Source: Variovorax sp. PAMC26660 (lineage in GTDB: Bacteria; Pseudomonadota; Gammaproteobacteria; Burkholderiales; Burkholderiaceae_C). Taken from it: DNA of 64,000 bases. Numbering within the stretch: position 1 is the first letter of the stretch; each line of letters starts with the position of its first letter. A program made the position numbers and the translations under genes. The stretch lies in NCBI RefSeq assembly GCF_014302995.1, contig NZ_CP060295.1, forward strand, positions 3,587,501-3,651,500, written 5' to 3'. Positions 19,020 to 27,196 of the stretch are shown here, one piece after another. The notes under the pieces are model-generated. The model saw nothing but the letters and a program-made list of their open reading frames with translations, was not told where the DNA came from and did not search any database.

Positions 19020-19723
19020 GTCCGGCGTCTCCTGTTGATCCAAAGCGTGGACGCCATGCCGGCCAGGCCCGCCACCAGCACCGCCGCGGCTTGCTGATCA
19101 GTTCGCCACCAGCAAATCAAACCGACCACGGCGCCGATTCCAACAGGCGCCAGACGGTGAGGGCTCTTTCGAAGGCCGATGGGCAGCAGCAGCGCCATCG
19201 AGAGCGGGACCAGTGCATCCATTCCAAAGCGGTACAGCATCTGCTGCGTAAAAATGGCGCCGAACTGGAATCCGGCGATGCAGCCGGCCGTCCACGCCAA
19301 GGTCAGCGCGGAGGAATTTCCCAGAACAAAGTTGGCGTTGATCGGGCCACGCTGGGCTGCAATGTGACACGCCGTCCAACTGCTGTCGGTCACCATGGCC
19401 GCAGCCAGCCACACGCGCCATTTGCTGGAATTCTTCAGATAAGGCCAAAGCGACGCTGTAAAAATAAGGTGCTTTGCATTGAGTCCGATCGTCAATGCAA
19501 TCAGAGCGCCAATATGAGCGGAATTGTTGAATTCCAATGCAGCCAATTGGGCGGTGGCTGCATTGATGCTCAAGGCGGCAAAAACCAATTCACCCAGAGA
19601 CCAATCGGCATTTTTGCTGGCAACGCCGACAATAAGACCAAATACCAGCACCTTGGGAATGAAGGGCAGCGCCGCAATCCAGCCATGCGAAATTCCCATG
19701 GGTGTGGACAGGGATTTTTCCAT
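19016..19723 (-). CDS. azlC: AzlC-family exporter subunit
   Basis: A 235-residue integral membrane protein with the AzlC pattern: SINAATAQLAALEF in an early helix, GLNAKHLIFTASLWPYL, then AAAMVTDSSWTACH, and further helices to the C terminus. With AzlD it forms an amino-acid exporter. ATG 19723 has AAGGG six to ten nt upstream and starts 8 bp after the oxygenase stop, so the genes are tightly linked. Base composition is visibly more A+T-rich than in surrounding genes. Confidence 0.8.
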   Translation of the reverse strand: MEKSLSTPMGISHGWIAALPFIPKVLVFGLIVGVASKNADWSLGELVFAALSINAATAQLAALEFNNSAHIGALIALTIGLNAKHLIFTASLWPYLKNSSKWRVWLAAAMVTDSSWTACHIAAQRGPINANFVLGNSSALTLAWTAGCIAGFQFGAIFTQQMLYRFGMDALVPLSMALLLPIGLRKSPHRLAPVGIGAVVGLICWWRTDQQAAAVLVAGLAGMASTLWINRRRRT

Positions 19724-19731
19724 CAAAACCC

Positions 19732-20478
19732 TTACACCCAGAACAGGAGTTTCTCAGAGGTGGTTCCGAAAAACCCGGACAAGGTCAATCGCTCTCCATC
19801 GCTTGGCAATACCTCATGCGCCTGCGTGGTGCGGAAGATGATCAAATCTCCGACACGGGGGGCAACTTCGAAATGCTCACTTTCTTTGCCGGCAAGCGCG
19901 AGGTCTTGTTCTTTATAGATGCGTGTCTGCCCCCCGGACTTGGGAATCTTGAGATAGATGTTCCATGCAAACTGATCTTTGATTTGCGGGGCAAATGAAA
20001 GTCCGGTGTTTTCACCCGGCATCCAGTCCCGATGAATCGGTGCTTCCGGCAAAACGCGCACCGTGAAATTCATCATGCGCCTGCCCTGGTGCTCGGCGAC
20101 ATCATGGCTCAGGGAAAACATCTTCGATGCCACCTCCTGAACACGAGGGAAGAAATTGACAAGAGAGAGAATGCGCTGGTCGAATATTTCTTCAAAAATA
20201 CGTGTCCGGCGGAAATATTCACTGTGATCCGATTTGAATCGAAAGAAATTAGGGCCGAGCTTTCCTTTGCGAACAACGCCGCCGGCCTTGTCGTCGCCCT
20301 CGTAATATTCGATGCCGATTTCTGAAATGGCATGCAATATCAGGTCAATTTGATATTCTTGTAAGAAATTCTCGAACCGCAGGCCTGCGTGGTCTCCGGT
20401 TGAAAATTTCTTTATCGCCGCGAGGTTCGGCGTCGTGCGGTTGATATCCTCAACCACCCATTTGTTTGACTCTGCCAT
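19732..20478 (-). CDS. Fe(II)/2-oxoglutarate-dependent oxygenase, substrate unknown
   Basis: A 248-residue protein with the prolyl-4-hydroxylase-type double-stranded beta-helix pattern: the HxD pair H149/D151 (PIHRDWMPGENTG), distal H221 (TTQAHEVLPSDGER) and R230, which would bind the 2-oxoglutarate carboxylate. The order and spacing fit the iron-binding triad. No signal peptide or membrane segment, so it is cytosolic. It is followed within 8 bp by azlC and preceded by a Crp/Fnr regulator; the simplest idea is hydroxylation of a free amino acid or small metabolite that AzlCD then exports. The second of two tandem ATGs is chosen because AGAGG is five nt upstream. Low GC suggests recent acquisition. 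Confidence 0.7.
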   Translation of the reverse strand: MAESNKWVVEDINRTTPNLAAIKKFSTGDHAGLRFENFLQEYQIDLILHAISEIGIEYYEGDDKAGGVVRKGKLGPNFFRFKSDHSEYFRRTRIFEEIFDQRILSLVNFFPRVQEVASKMFSLSHDVAEHQGRRMMNFTVRVLPEAPIHRDWMPGENTGLSFAPQIKDQFAWNIYLKIPKSGGQTRIYKEQDLALAGKESEHFEVAPRVGDLIIFRTTQAHEVLPSDGERLTLSGFFGTTSEKLLFWV

Positions 20479-20531
20479 CATTTCCTCTAGGATTGAGAGG
20501 ACGATAATGGCGCTAAGTTAGGGTTTTCGTG

Positions 20532-20545
20532 GTATCCAGAGATAC
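20532..20545. promoter_or_regulatory. Candidate operator before the oxygenase-azlCD genes
   Basis: Inverted repeat GTATC-N4-GATAC, 54-67 bp upstream of the oxygenase start and next to a TTGACT hexamer on the minus strand. A plausible site for the Crp/Fnr-type regulator encoded immediately upstream. Based on symmetry and position only. Confidence 0.35.
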
Positions 20546-20551
20546 AGGAAG

Positions 20552-21262
20552 TCAACTATTTTTGTAATGCAAACGACGTAGCGCAGAAGCATCATGGATG
20601 ATCACCTGCTTGGCCCGTGTCTCAATGACGCCCTCTCTCGACAGCAGGTTCAGCGTTCTTGTCACGGTGACTCGGCTCAATGCAGTCATTGCGGCAATTT
20701 TCTCGTGCGTGAGATCGACTTGAAAGTTCTTTGATTCCTGTGTCAATGGAAATTCGCTGTTCGATTGCAATCGCGCAATACGCAAAAGCAGATCGACAAC
20801 CCGCTCTTTGGGCGCCGCTGATGCAACGCCTGCAAGCTTTTCAACAACCATTTGATTCTTGAAGCCGAGGAGTTGAATGAGCGAAGCCGCGAGCTCGGGC
20901 ATGGTGGAGAATTTCTGGGTGATATCCGCCGGGAGATAGCGGCTGAGGATCGCGGGCGCAACCACTCGCGTCGTGGTCGGGCGAGGCCTGTTGGCGAATG
21001 CAGGGCCTTCACCAAAAATTGCACCCGGCCCGAATATCTCGAGCAGAAATTCCGCGCCATTGCTTCGCTGGAGTGTCGAGTGAACAAATCCGGATCGAAG
21101 AAGATAGAAATAACTGTGCCGCTCCCCTTCCCGGGCCAGCACGTCCCCGGCTGCCAAGCTGACGACGTTGCCCAGATGAGTGGCTTCGATCCATGGGGTC
21201 GAGAGGGCCAGGGAGGCGTCCCAACTGGCATAGGCCGAGGATTCGGAATTTATTCTTTTCAT
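20552..21262 (-). CDS. Crp/Fnr-family transcriptional regulator
   Basis: A 236-residue regulator: an N-terminal cyclic-nucleotide-binding-type beta-roll (GDVLAREGERHSYFYLLRSG, FGPGAIFGEGPAF), a dimerisation helix and a C-terminal winged helix (LTHEKIAAMTALSRVTVTRT). No N-terminal cysteine cluster, so not an Fe-S FNR; the Arg/Glu pattern of a true cAMP site is not clear, so the ligand is unknown. It lies 73 bp upstream of the oxygenase gene on the same strand and probably controls the cassette. Confidence 0.85.
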   Translation of the reverse strand: MKRINSESSAYASWDASLALSTPWIEATHLGNVVSLAAGDVLAREGERHSYFYLLRSGFVHSTLQRSNGAEFLLEIFGPGAIFGEGPAFANRPRPTTTRVVAPAILSRYLPADITQKFSTMPELAASLIQLLGFKNQMVVEKLAGVASAAPKERVVDLLLRIARLQSNSEFPLTQESKNFQVDLTHEKIAAMTALSRVTVTRTLNLLSREGVIETRAKQVIIHDASALRRLHYKNS

Positions 21263-21326
21263 TCAGAAGGCCGCGGCCGTTGAACTGCAGGACGGTAGTG
21301 TGGCGTCAGCTTCACCGGGTGAACAA

Positions 21327-21349
21327 CGACCTTGTGCATGGCAAGGTCG
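21327..21349 (-). terminator. Candidate terminator after the histidine phosphatase gene
   Basis: Perfect 8-bp stem CGACCTTG/CAAGGTCG with a 7-nt loop, starting 16 nt beyond the phosphatase stop on the minus strand and followed by TTGTTC. It also lies about 65-87 bp upstream of the Crp/Fnr gene, so an operator role is an alternative. Confidence 0.4.
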
Positions 21350-21364
21350 CCGTTCGCAGACCTG

Positions 21365-22018
21365 TCAGGTCGTCGTCTCGTCGAGCGCGTTGCCCGCATC
21401 CGGATGGGCCAGGTGCGCGGTGTCGCTCCAGCCCACGAGGCTGAAGCCTTCGGGCGTCCACAGCATGCGGTTGATGGCCGCATTGCCGAGTTGCCAGGTG
21501 CGCGGAGCCTGCAAGGCCTGGCGGGTGGCCGCCCGGTACAGCACGTCCATCACGCCGCCATGCGCCACCAGCGTGACCAGTTCGCCCGGATGGCGCGCCG
21601 CCAGCTCCGAAGCCACGCCCGTGATGCGGTCGCGGAACGTCAGCAGGCTCTCGCCGCCTACAGGTTCGAACTCGGGGTCGCGCTCGCGCCAGCGCTTGGC
21701 TTCTTCGGGCTTCATCGCCTCGATCTCCGCGAAGCTCATGCCCTCCAGGTCACCGAAAGCGCGCTCGCGCAGGCGGGGCTCGGGCTGCACCGGCAGGCCG
21801 TGGGGCTTGGCGATGGCCTCGGCGGTCTGCCAGGCGCGCGAAAGATCGCTGGCGTAGATGACGCCGATGGGTTCGTCCGCCAGCGCCTGGCCGGTGCGCT
21901 CTGCCTGCCAGAGGCCGGTGGCATTGAGGCCGATGTCGATGTGCCCCTGGATGCGGGTGCCGACATTCCAGGCGGTTTCGCCGTGGCGCACGGCGATCAA
22001 ACGGGTGATTTCTTCCAT
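21365..22018 (-). CDS. Histidine phosphatase family protein (phosphoglycerate mutase-like)
   Basis: A 217-residue protein with the RHG catalytic motif at the N terminus (LIAVRHGETAWNVGTRIQGH), the second Arg in ASDLSRAWQTAEAI, catalytic Glu in RLRERAFGDLEG, and the second His in LVAHGGVMDVL. This is the PhoE/GpmB/CobC type of branch-1 histidine phosphatases, which remove phosphate from small metabolites. The substrate cannot be assigned. It follows the DUF4136 lipoprotein gene on the same strand, with a 31-bp gap. Confidence 0.88.
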   Translation of the reverse strand: MEEITRLIAVRHGETAWNVGTRIQGHIDIGLNATGLWQAERTGQALADEPIGVIYASDLSRAWQTAEAIAKPHGLPVQPEPRLRERAFGDLEGMSFAEIEAMKPEEAKRWRERDPEFEPVGGESLLTFRDRITGVASELAARHPGELVTLVAHGGVMDVLYRAATRQALQAPRTWQLGNAAINRMLWTPEGFSLVGWSDTAHLAHPDAGNALDETTT

Positions 22019-22049
22019 CCGCGGAATTCTAGAAGCGCGCTGCTTCCTT

Positions 22050-22667
22050 CTATTTCTTCGCGGTCGGCGGGTTCAGGTCGATGTTCACCTGGCGCTCGCC
22101 CTGCGGCGGATTGGGAAAGCCCTGCAAGGCCGCCTGGAACATCACCGGCAGGATGGCCGCGCTCGCGTTGTAGGGGCCGTCGTTGCGGGCCCGCGTTTCG
22201 TAGACCACGCGGTTGCTGCCGACCTCGCGCAGCACGATGCTCACCTCGCGCTCATACCAGGGGTTGGCCGCGGGCGGCATGAACACCGGGCCGCCGTACC
22301 AGCCGCCGCCGTAGAAGCGCCGGCCGTAGCCGTAACCGCCATAACCCCAGGGGCCGTCGTACAGCCACGGGTCGGCCCAGGGCGAGAGGCCGGCCGTCAC
22401 GCGGGCACCGATCTGTGCGCTGTATTGCGGCTTGGTGTCGTCGCGGCGCAGGCCGACCTTGTCGAGCGCGGCGGCGGCCATGGCTTCGAGTGATTCCTGT
22501 CGGGCGGTGTCCGCCTGCTGCGAGGGTAGCCGCTCGAAGCGGTAGGTGGCGCCGGGGGCCACGGTGCCGAGCGAAGAGAAGCTTTTCACGTTGCTGTCGA
22601 CCACCCAGGAGGTGGCGCAGCCCGACAGGGTTGCTACTAAAAGAAGAGCGGAAAGCGCAAGTTTCAT
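22050..22667 (-). CDS. DUF4136-type lipoprotein
   Basis: A 205-residue lipoprotein: MKLALSALLLVATLSGC, a type II signal peptide with lipobox LSGC, followed by a DUF4136-like domain (YRFERLPSQQA, LEAMAAAALDKVGLRRDD, IVLREVGSNRVVYETRA) with a Gly/Tyr-rich insertion (YGGYGYGRRFYGGGWYGG) in the middle. Function unknown; located in the envelope. ATG 22667 has GGAGA at a good distance; the frame upstream of it has no signal-peptide character. The gene lies between ttcA and the histidine phosphatase gene on the same strand. Confidence 0.8.
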   Translation of the reverse strand: MKLALSALLLVATLSGCATSWVVDSNVKSFSSLGTVAPGATYRFERLPSQQADTARQESLEAMAAAALDKVGLRRDDTKPQYSAQIGARVTAGLSPWADPWLYDGPWGYGGYGYGRRFYGGGWYGGPVFMPPAANPWYEREVSIVLREVGSNRVVYETRARNDGPYNASAAILPVMFQAALQGFPNPPQGERQVNIDLNPPTAKK

Positions 22668-22713
22668 AAGGGTCTCCGGGCCAAGTGCCCTAAATTCCCC
22701 TGGGTTGCCCGAA

Positions 22714-23646
22714 TCAGCCCTGGACGATGCGCAGGGCCGAGGGTGCCTGGGAGAGCAGGTCGAAAGAGGGCGTGTCGAAGGCCTTGTCACCCTCGTCGTC
22801 TGCCACGCCCGTCGCCTTCAGACCCTTGAAGTCGTGCCGCGTTCCGTCGAGCAGGTGAGAAGGCACGACGTTCTGCAGCGCGGTGAACATGTTCTCCACG
22901 CGGCCGGGGTGCTTCTTGTCCCACTCGCGCAGCATCTCGCCGACCTGCTTGCGTTGCAGGTTTTCCTGGCTGCCGCACAGCGTGCAGGGAATGATCGGGA
23001 ATTGGCGGTGCTGCGCCCAGCGCACCGTGTCTTTTTCGGCCACGTAGGCCAGCGGACGGATCACGACATGCTTGCCGTCGTCGCTCACCAGCTTGGGCGG
23101 CATGCTCTTCAACTTGCCGGCGAAGAACATGTTGAGGAAGAAGGTCTGCAGCATGTCGTCGCGGTGGTGGCCCAGCGCGACCTTGGTGGCGCCCAGCTCG
23201 TCCGCCACGCGGTACAGGATGCCGCGGCGCAGCCGGCTGCACAGCCCGCAGGTGGTCTTGCCCTCGGGAATCACGCGCTTGACGATGCTGTAGGTGTCCT
23301 GGTTCTCGATGTGGAAGTCCACGCCCAGGTCGCTCAGGTACTTGGGCAGCACTTCTTCGGGAAAGCCAGGCTGCTTCTGGTCGAGGTTGACGGCGACGAT
23401 GTCGAAGTGAATCGGCGCGCGGGCCTTGAGCTTGAGCAGGATGTCGAGCAGCGCGTAGCTGTCTTTTCCGCCCGAGACGCAGACCATGACCTTGTCGCCC
23501 TCTTCGATCATGTTGTAGTCGACGATGGCACGGCCGACCTCGCGGCACAGGCGCTTTTCGAGCTTGTGCGTCTCGCGTTCGATCTTCAGGGAATTGGCAG
23601 TGGCGTCGGCGGCGGCGGGCGCCTCGTCGATCCAGACGGCGTTCAT
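22714..23646 (-). CDS. ttcA: tRNA 2-thiocytidine(32) synthetase TtcA
   Basis: A 310-residue PP-loop ATPase that thiolates C32 of certain tRNAs and carries a [4Fe-4S] cluster. Visible are the PP-loop [10 protein letters not shown], the [10 protein letters not shown] motif and the second CTLC ([10 protein letters not shown]). ATG 23646 begins [10 protein letters not shown]; the longer frame upstream is antisense to LysR sequence. Its own transcription unit may include the DUF4136 and phosphatase genes that follow on the same strand. Confidence 0.95.
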   Translation of the reverse strand: MNAVWIDEAPAAADATANSLKIERETHKLEKRLCREVGRAIVDYNMIEEGDKVMVCVSGGKDSYALLDILLKLKARAPIHFDIVAVNLDQKQPGFPEEVLPKYLSDLGVDFHIENQDTYSIVKRVIPEGKTTCGLCSRLRRGILYRVADELGATKVALGHHRDDMLQTFFLNMFFAGKLKSMPPKLVSDDGKHVVIRPLAYVAEKDTVRWAQHRQFPIIPCTLCGSQENLQRKQVGEMLREWDKKHPGRVENMFTALQNVVPSHLLDGTRHDFKGLKATGVADDEGDKAFDTPSFDLLSQAPSALRIVQG

Positions 23647-23708
23647 GGTCAGGCTACTTCGGGGAGTCGGGGGAAGGCGTCGATTGTCCCCGATCCCCAT
23701 GGCACGCG

Positions 23709-24641
23709 CTACGCGGCGGGAAAGGCGGTGCGCATGGCGTCCACGAAGAGCCGCAACTTGGCCGGGTAGAAGCGCGCGTACGGGTACAGCATGTACACCG
23801 GCGCGGCGGCCGCATGCCATTGCGGCGCCAGGTGCAGCAGCCGGCCGGCCGCGAGCTCCTCGGCCAGCATCCAGGTCGACAGCACGCCGACACCCACGCC
23901 CAGCACGGCCGCGCTGCGCAGCGCATTGAGGCTGTCGGTGATCATGCGCGGGCGGATCTGCACGCGGTACACCTCGCCGGTGGTCTCGTGGGTCAGCGCG
24001 ATCTCGGTGCGGTAGAAGTTGCGCGCTGCCATCCAGGGCAGGGCTTCGAGGTCGCGGGCGTGCATGGGTTGCGCCGCCTCCTTGAAAAGAGACGGCGCGC
24101 CGACCGCGATGCGCGGCACCTCGGACAGCCGGATCGCGACCACGCCCGGGTCGGTCACCTCGCCGACCCGGATCGCGCAATCGACGCCCTCGGCGATGAA
24201 GTCGGGCGTGCGGTCCTGCGGGCCGTCGTGCAGCAGCCATTCGACGGTCATTTGCGGAAAGCGGTGCAGGTACGCGGCCAGCGGCCCCACCAGCAACTGC
24301 TGCCCGAAGACGTGCGGCGCCACCACGCGCAGCCGGCCCTCGGGGTGGTCGCCGTCACCGCGCAGCTCGGCCTCGAAGGCGCTCCAGCTCAGGATCAGTT
24401 CCTTGGCGCGATCAAAGCAGCGCTCGCCGTCCTCGGTGAGCTTCATGGCGTGGGTGGAGCGCTGCAGCAGGCGCACGCCCAGGGAGCGCTCGAGCGCCTG
24501 CAGGCGCCGGCTCACGGTGGGCTGGGTGGTGCCCATCTGCGCGGCCGCGGCCGAGAGGCTGCCGGCCTCGACGATGTGCACGAAGGTCTGCATCAGCTCG
24601 ATGCGGTCGACCGAGGGCGGAGCCGAAAGTGGCGTTGTCAT
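23709..24641 (-). CDS. LysR-family transcriptional regulator
   Basis: A 310-residue regulator: N-terminal winged helix ([29 protein letters not shown]) and a substrate-binding-type effector domain of the CrgA-like kind ([29 protein letters not shown]). It is divergent from the MFS gene with 100 bp between the starts, the standard layout of a LysR regulator controlling the adjacent transporter. The pair sits between ttcA and folB. Confidence 0.88.
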   Translation of the reverse strand: MTTPLSAPPSVDRIELMQTFVHIVEAGSLSAAAAQMGTTQPTVSRRLQALERSLGVRLLQRSTHAMKLTEDGERCFDRAKELILSWSAFEAELRGDGDHPEGRLRVVAPHVFGQQLLVGPLAAYLHRFPQMTVEWLLHDGPQDRTPDFIAEGVDCAIRVGEVTDPGVVAIRLSEVPRIAVGAPSLFKEAAQPMHARDLEALPWMAARNFYRTEIALTHETTGEVYRVQIRPRMITDSLNALRSAAVLGVGVGVLSTWMLAEELAAGRLLHLAPQWHAAAAPVYMLYPYARFYPAKLRLFVDAMRTAFPAA

Positions 24642-24741
24642 GCGTCAAGCGTATATCAATTGTTCAAGCCTCGGGACTACCTTGGCGCGCCTTCGCCCTG
24701 CACACTCCAGCCCTTGCTTTTATGGCACAAGGGTTAACACC

Positions 24742-25965
24742 ATGTCTTCCATTCAAAAAACGCATGATGGGCTGCCGAACTCGCTGATCCTCCTGCTCGC
24801 TGCCAGCGCCGGGTTCGCCGTGGCGGCGCTTTATTACAGCCAGCCCATGCTCGGCGAGCTGGGCCCGGACATCGGTGCTTCGGCGCGCAGCGTGGGCTTC
24901 GTGCCTACGCTCACGCAGTTGGGCTATGCGCTGGGCATATTGCTGCTGGCGCCGCTGGGCGACCGCTTCGACAGGCGCCGCATCATCCTGGCCAAGGCCT
25001 CGGTGCTGGTGCTGGCGCTGCTGGCCGCAGCGTTCTCGCCTTCGGTCGGCCCGCTGCTGGTGGCCAGCCTCGTCATCGGCCTGACCGCCACGCTGGCGCA
25101 GGATGTGGTGCCGGCGGCTGCCACGCTGGCCCCTGAGGCGCACCGCGGCAAGATCGTCGGCACGGTCATGACGGGGCTGCTGCTGGGCATCCTGCTGTCG
25201 CGGGTGCTCAGCGGATTCGTGGCCGAGCATTTCGGCTGGCGCGCGATGTTCGTGGTGGCGGCGGCCAGCATCGCGTTCATCGGCGTGGCCGCGGCGCGCG
25301 GCCTGCCGCACCTGCGTCCGACCACGCAGCTGGGCTATGGCGCGCTGCTGGGCTCGCTGGCCCAGCTGTGGCGCAAGCACGGCGCGCTGCGCCGCGCCAC
25401 CTTTGCACAAGGCCTGTTGTCGGTCGGCTTCAGCGCGTTCTGGTCGACGCTGGCCGTGATGCTGCACGGCGCGCCGTTCCACCTGGGCAGCGCGGCGGCC
25501 GGTGCCTTCGGGCTGGCCGGCGCCGCGGGTGCGCTGGCCGCGCCCATCGCCGGACGCATCGCGGACCGCCGCGGGCCGGAGCTGGTGATCCGCCTGGGCG
25601 CCGTGCTGGTGGTGGTGTCGTTCGCCGCGATGCTGCTTGCGCCGCTGATGGCGCCGGCCACCCGGCTCGGGCTCATCGTGGCCAGCGCGATCGGTTTCGA
25701 CTTCGGCCTGCAGGCTGCGCTGATCGCGCACCAGACCGTTGTCTACGGCATCGACCCGGGTGCGCGCAGCCGGCTCAACGCGGTGTTCTTCACCGGCGTC
25801 TTCATCGGCATGGCCGCGGGCTCGGCGCTGGGCGCCCTGGTGCTGGCGCAGTGGGGATGGTCGGGGGTGGCCTTGCTGGCCACGCTGTCGGCGCTCGGCG
25901 CGCTGGCCGTGCGCATGTGGCCGGCGGCGGCCAAGCCCGCGGCGGCCTGCTGTTCAGCGGCCTGA
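24742..25965 (+). CDS. MFS efflux transporter
   Basis: A 407-residue protein with twelve hydrophobic segments and the MFS loop motif GDRFDRRR between TM2 and TM3, a second-half equivalent GRIADRRGPE, and an N-terminal YYSQPMLGELG pattern typical of the sugar/arabinose-efflux (YnfM-like) group. Probably a drug or metabolite exporter under control of the divergent LysR. The C terminus ends in an alanine/cysteine-rich tail (AACCSAA). Confidence 0.88.
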   Translation: MSSIQKTHDGLPNSLILLLAASAGFAVAALYYSQPMLGELGPDIGASARSVGFVPTLTQLGYALGILLLAPLGDRFDRRRIILAKASVLVLALLAAAFSPSVGPLLVASLVIGLTATLAQDVVPAAATLAPEAHRGKIVGTVMTGLLLGILLSRVLSGFVAEHFGWRAMFVVAAASIAFIGVAAARGLPHLRPTTQLGYGALLGSLAQLWRKHGALRRATFAQGLLSVGFSAFWSTLAVMLHGAPFHLGSAAAGAFGLAGAAGALAAPIAGRIADRRGPELVIRLGAVLVVVSFAAMLLAPLMAPATRLGLIVASAIGFDFGLQAALIAHQTVVYGIDPGARSRLNAVFFTGVFIGMAAGSALGALVLAQWGWSGVALLATLSALGALAVRMWPAAAKPAAACCSAA

Positions 25966-25994
25966 GCTGCTCAGGTGCTCAAGCCTTCAGCCAT

Positions 25995-26372
25995 TCACCA
26001 CTCGCCGGCTTCCATGCGGATCGCCACTTCGCAGTCGTCGAAGATTTCGAGCTTGGCGATCTTCACTCGTACGCCCAGCACGCCGGGCAGTTGCAGCAGG
26101 CGGTGCACCACCTTGCCGATCAGGCTTTCGAGCAGATTCACATGCTCGGCGGTGCACTCGTCGATGATGATCAGGCGCACCTTGCCGTAGTCGAGCACGT
26201 GGAAGATGTCGTCGTCCTGCGGCAGCAGCGGCTGCTGGCCCAGGCTGAGTTCGGCATCGACCTGGATCGGCTGCGGCGCGACCTTCTCGTGGTCGAGGAT
26301 GCCGAGGTTGGCATTGAAGCGCAGGCCCAGCAGGGTAAGGGTCTGGCGGCCGTGGGTATGAGAAGAAGACAT
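25995..26372 (-). CDS. folB: Dihydroneopterin aldolase
   Basis: A 125-residue protein with the FolB pattern: LTLLGLRFNANLGILDHEK, VDAELSLG, LDYGKVRLIIIDE, and LLESLIGKVVHRLL with the catalytic Glu. It converts dihydroneopterin to 6-hydroxymethyl-dihydropterin in folate synthesis. ATG 26372 is used; a GTG at 26387 overlapping the stop of the SDR gene (GTGA) would add five residues and is equally possible. It follows a pteridine-reductase-like SDR gene on the same strand. Confidence 0.9.
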   Translation of the reverse strand: MSSSHTHGRQTLTLLGLRFNANLGILDHEKVAPQPIQVDAELSLGQQPLLPQDDDIFHVLDYGKVRLIIIDECTAEHVNLLESLIGKVVHRLLQLPGVLGVRVKIAKLEIFDDCEVAIRMEAGEW

Positions 26373-26383
26373 GGTGGTGGTGC

Positions 26384-27160
26384 TCACATGAGCGAGAAAT
26401 CGCGCTCGAATTTCATCAGGTGCTGGCCGCCGTCCACCAGCAGCGTGGTGCCGGTGATCGAGCTGTTCTCCAGCGCGAACTTCACTGTGGCAACCACATC
26501 GGCCGGCGTGGACGAGCGGCCCAGCGGCGACAGCTTGTGCAGCTGCGCGAACTTGTCGTCGTCCAGCATGTGGCTCGCCAGCGTGAGGCCGGGCGCCACG
26601 CCCACCACCCGCACGTGCGGCGCCAGTGCCAGCGCCAGCATCGGCGTGGCGGCTTCCAGCGCGGCCTTGGACAGCGTGTAGCTCAGGAAGTCGGGGTTGG
26701 GGTTCCACAGCTTCTGGTCGAGCAGATGGACCACGGCGCCCTGCGCGTTGCGCGCCGCCAGGTGATCGTGCAACGCCTGCGCCAGCAGGATGGCCGCGCC
26801 GGTGTTGCTGCGCGCATGGCGCTCCATGAGCGCGTAGCTGAAGCTCGCGGCCTCGTCGTGCTCGAACAGCGCGGCGCTGTGCACCACGGCATCGACGGTG
26901 CGGAATCGAGCGACCACGCGGGGCAGCAGCGCGCGCGTGGCCTGTTCGTCTTCGAGGTCGGCCACGAAGAGGGCCGAATCGCCCGACAGCGCGGCGCAGT
27001 CGGCCACCGTTTTCTCGGCATCCGCCAGCGAGCTGCGGTAATGCACGGCCACCTGCCAGCCACCTGCGGCGAGTGCCAACGCGATCTCGCGGCCCAAGCG
27101 GCGGCCGGCGCCCGTGACAAGAACGGTGCGGCGGGTCGGGGCGGAAAAAGCGGCGCTCAT
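26384..27160 (-). CDS. SDR oxidoreductase, pteridine reductase/FolM-like
   Basis: A 258-residue short-chain dehydrogenase: TGAGRRLGREIALALA (cofactor loop TGxxxRxG, NADPH-preferring), NTGAA in place of the usual NNAG-type region, catalytic YTLSK, and the C-terminal LLVDGGQHL. The TGAGRRLG start and location next to folB favour a dihydropteridine/dihydrofolate reductase (FolM-type) role in tetrahydrofolate or pterin recycling. Divergent from the MidA-like gene with 36 bp between starts. Confidence 0.82.
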   Translation of the reverse strand: MSAAFSAPTRRTVLVTGAGRRLGREIALALAAGGWQVAVHYRSSLADAEKTVADCAALSGDSALFVADLEDEQATRALLPRVVARFRTVDAVVHSAALFEHDEAASFSYALMERHARSNTGAAILLAQALHDHLAARNAQGAVVHLLDQKLWNPNPDFLSYTLSKAALEAATPMLALALAPHVRVVGVAPGLTLASHMLDDDKFAQLHKLSPLGRSSTPADVVATVKFALENSSITGTTLLVDGGQHLMKFERDFSLM

Positions 27161-27196
27161 GCGGGGAGGGGGAAGGGACGGAGGGAGAATGGCGGG

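Noticed and set aside
25961..25976. Palindrome CCTGAGC-T-GCTCAGG at the MFS gene end
   Set aside because: Loop too small and no T-run; not a usable terminator, and too short to call an operator.
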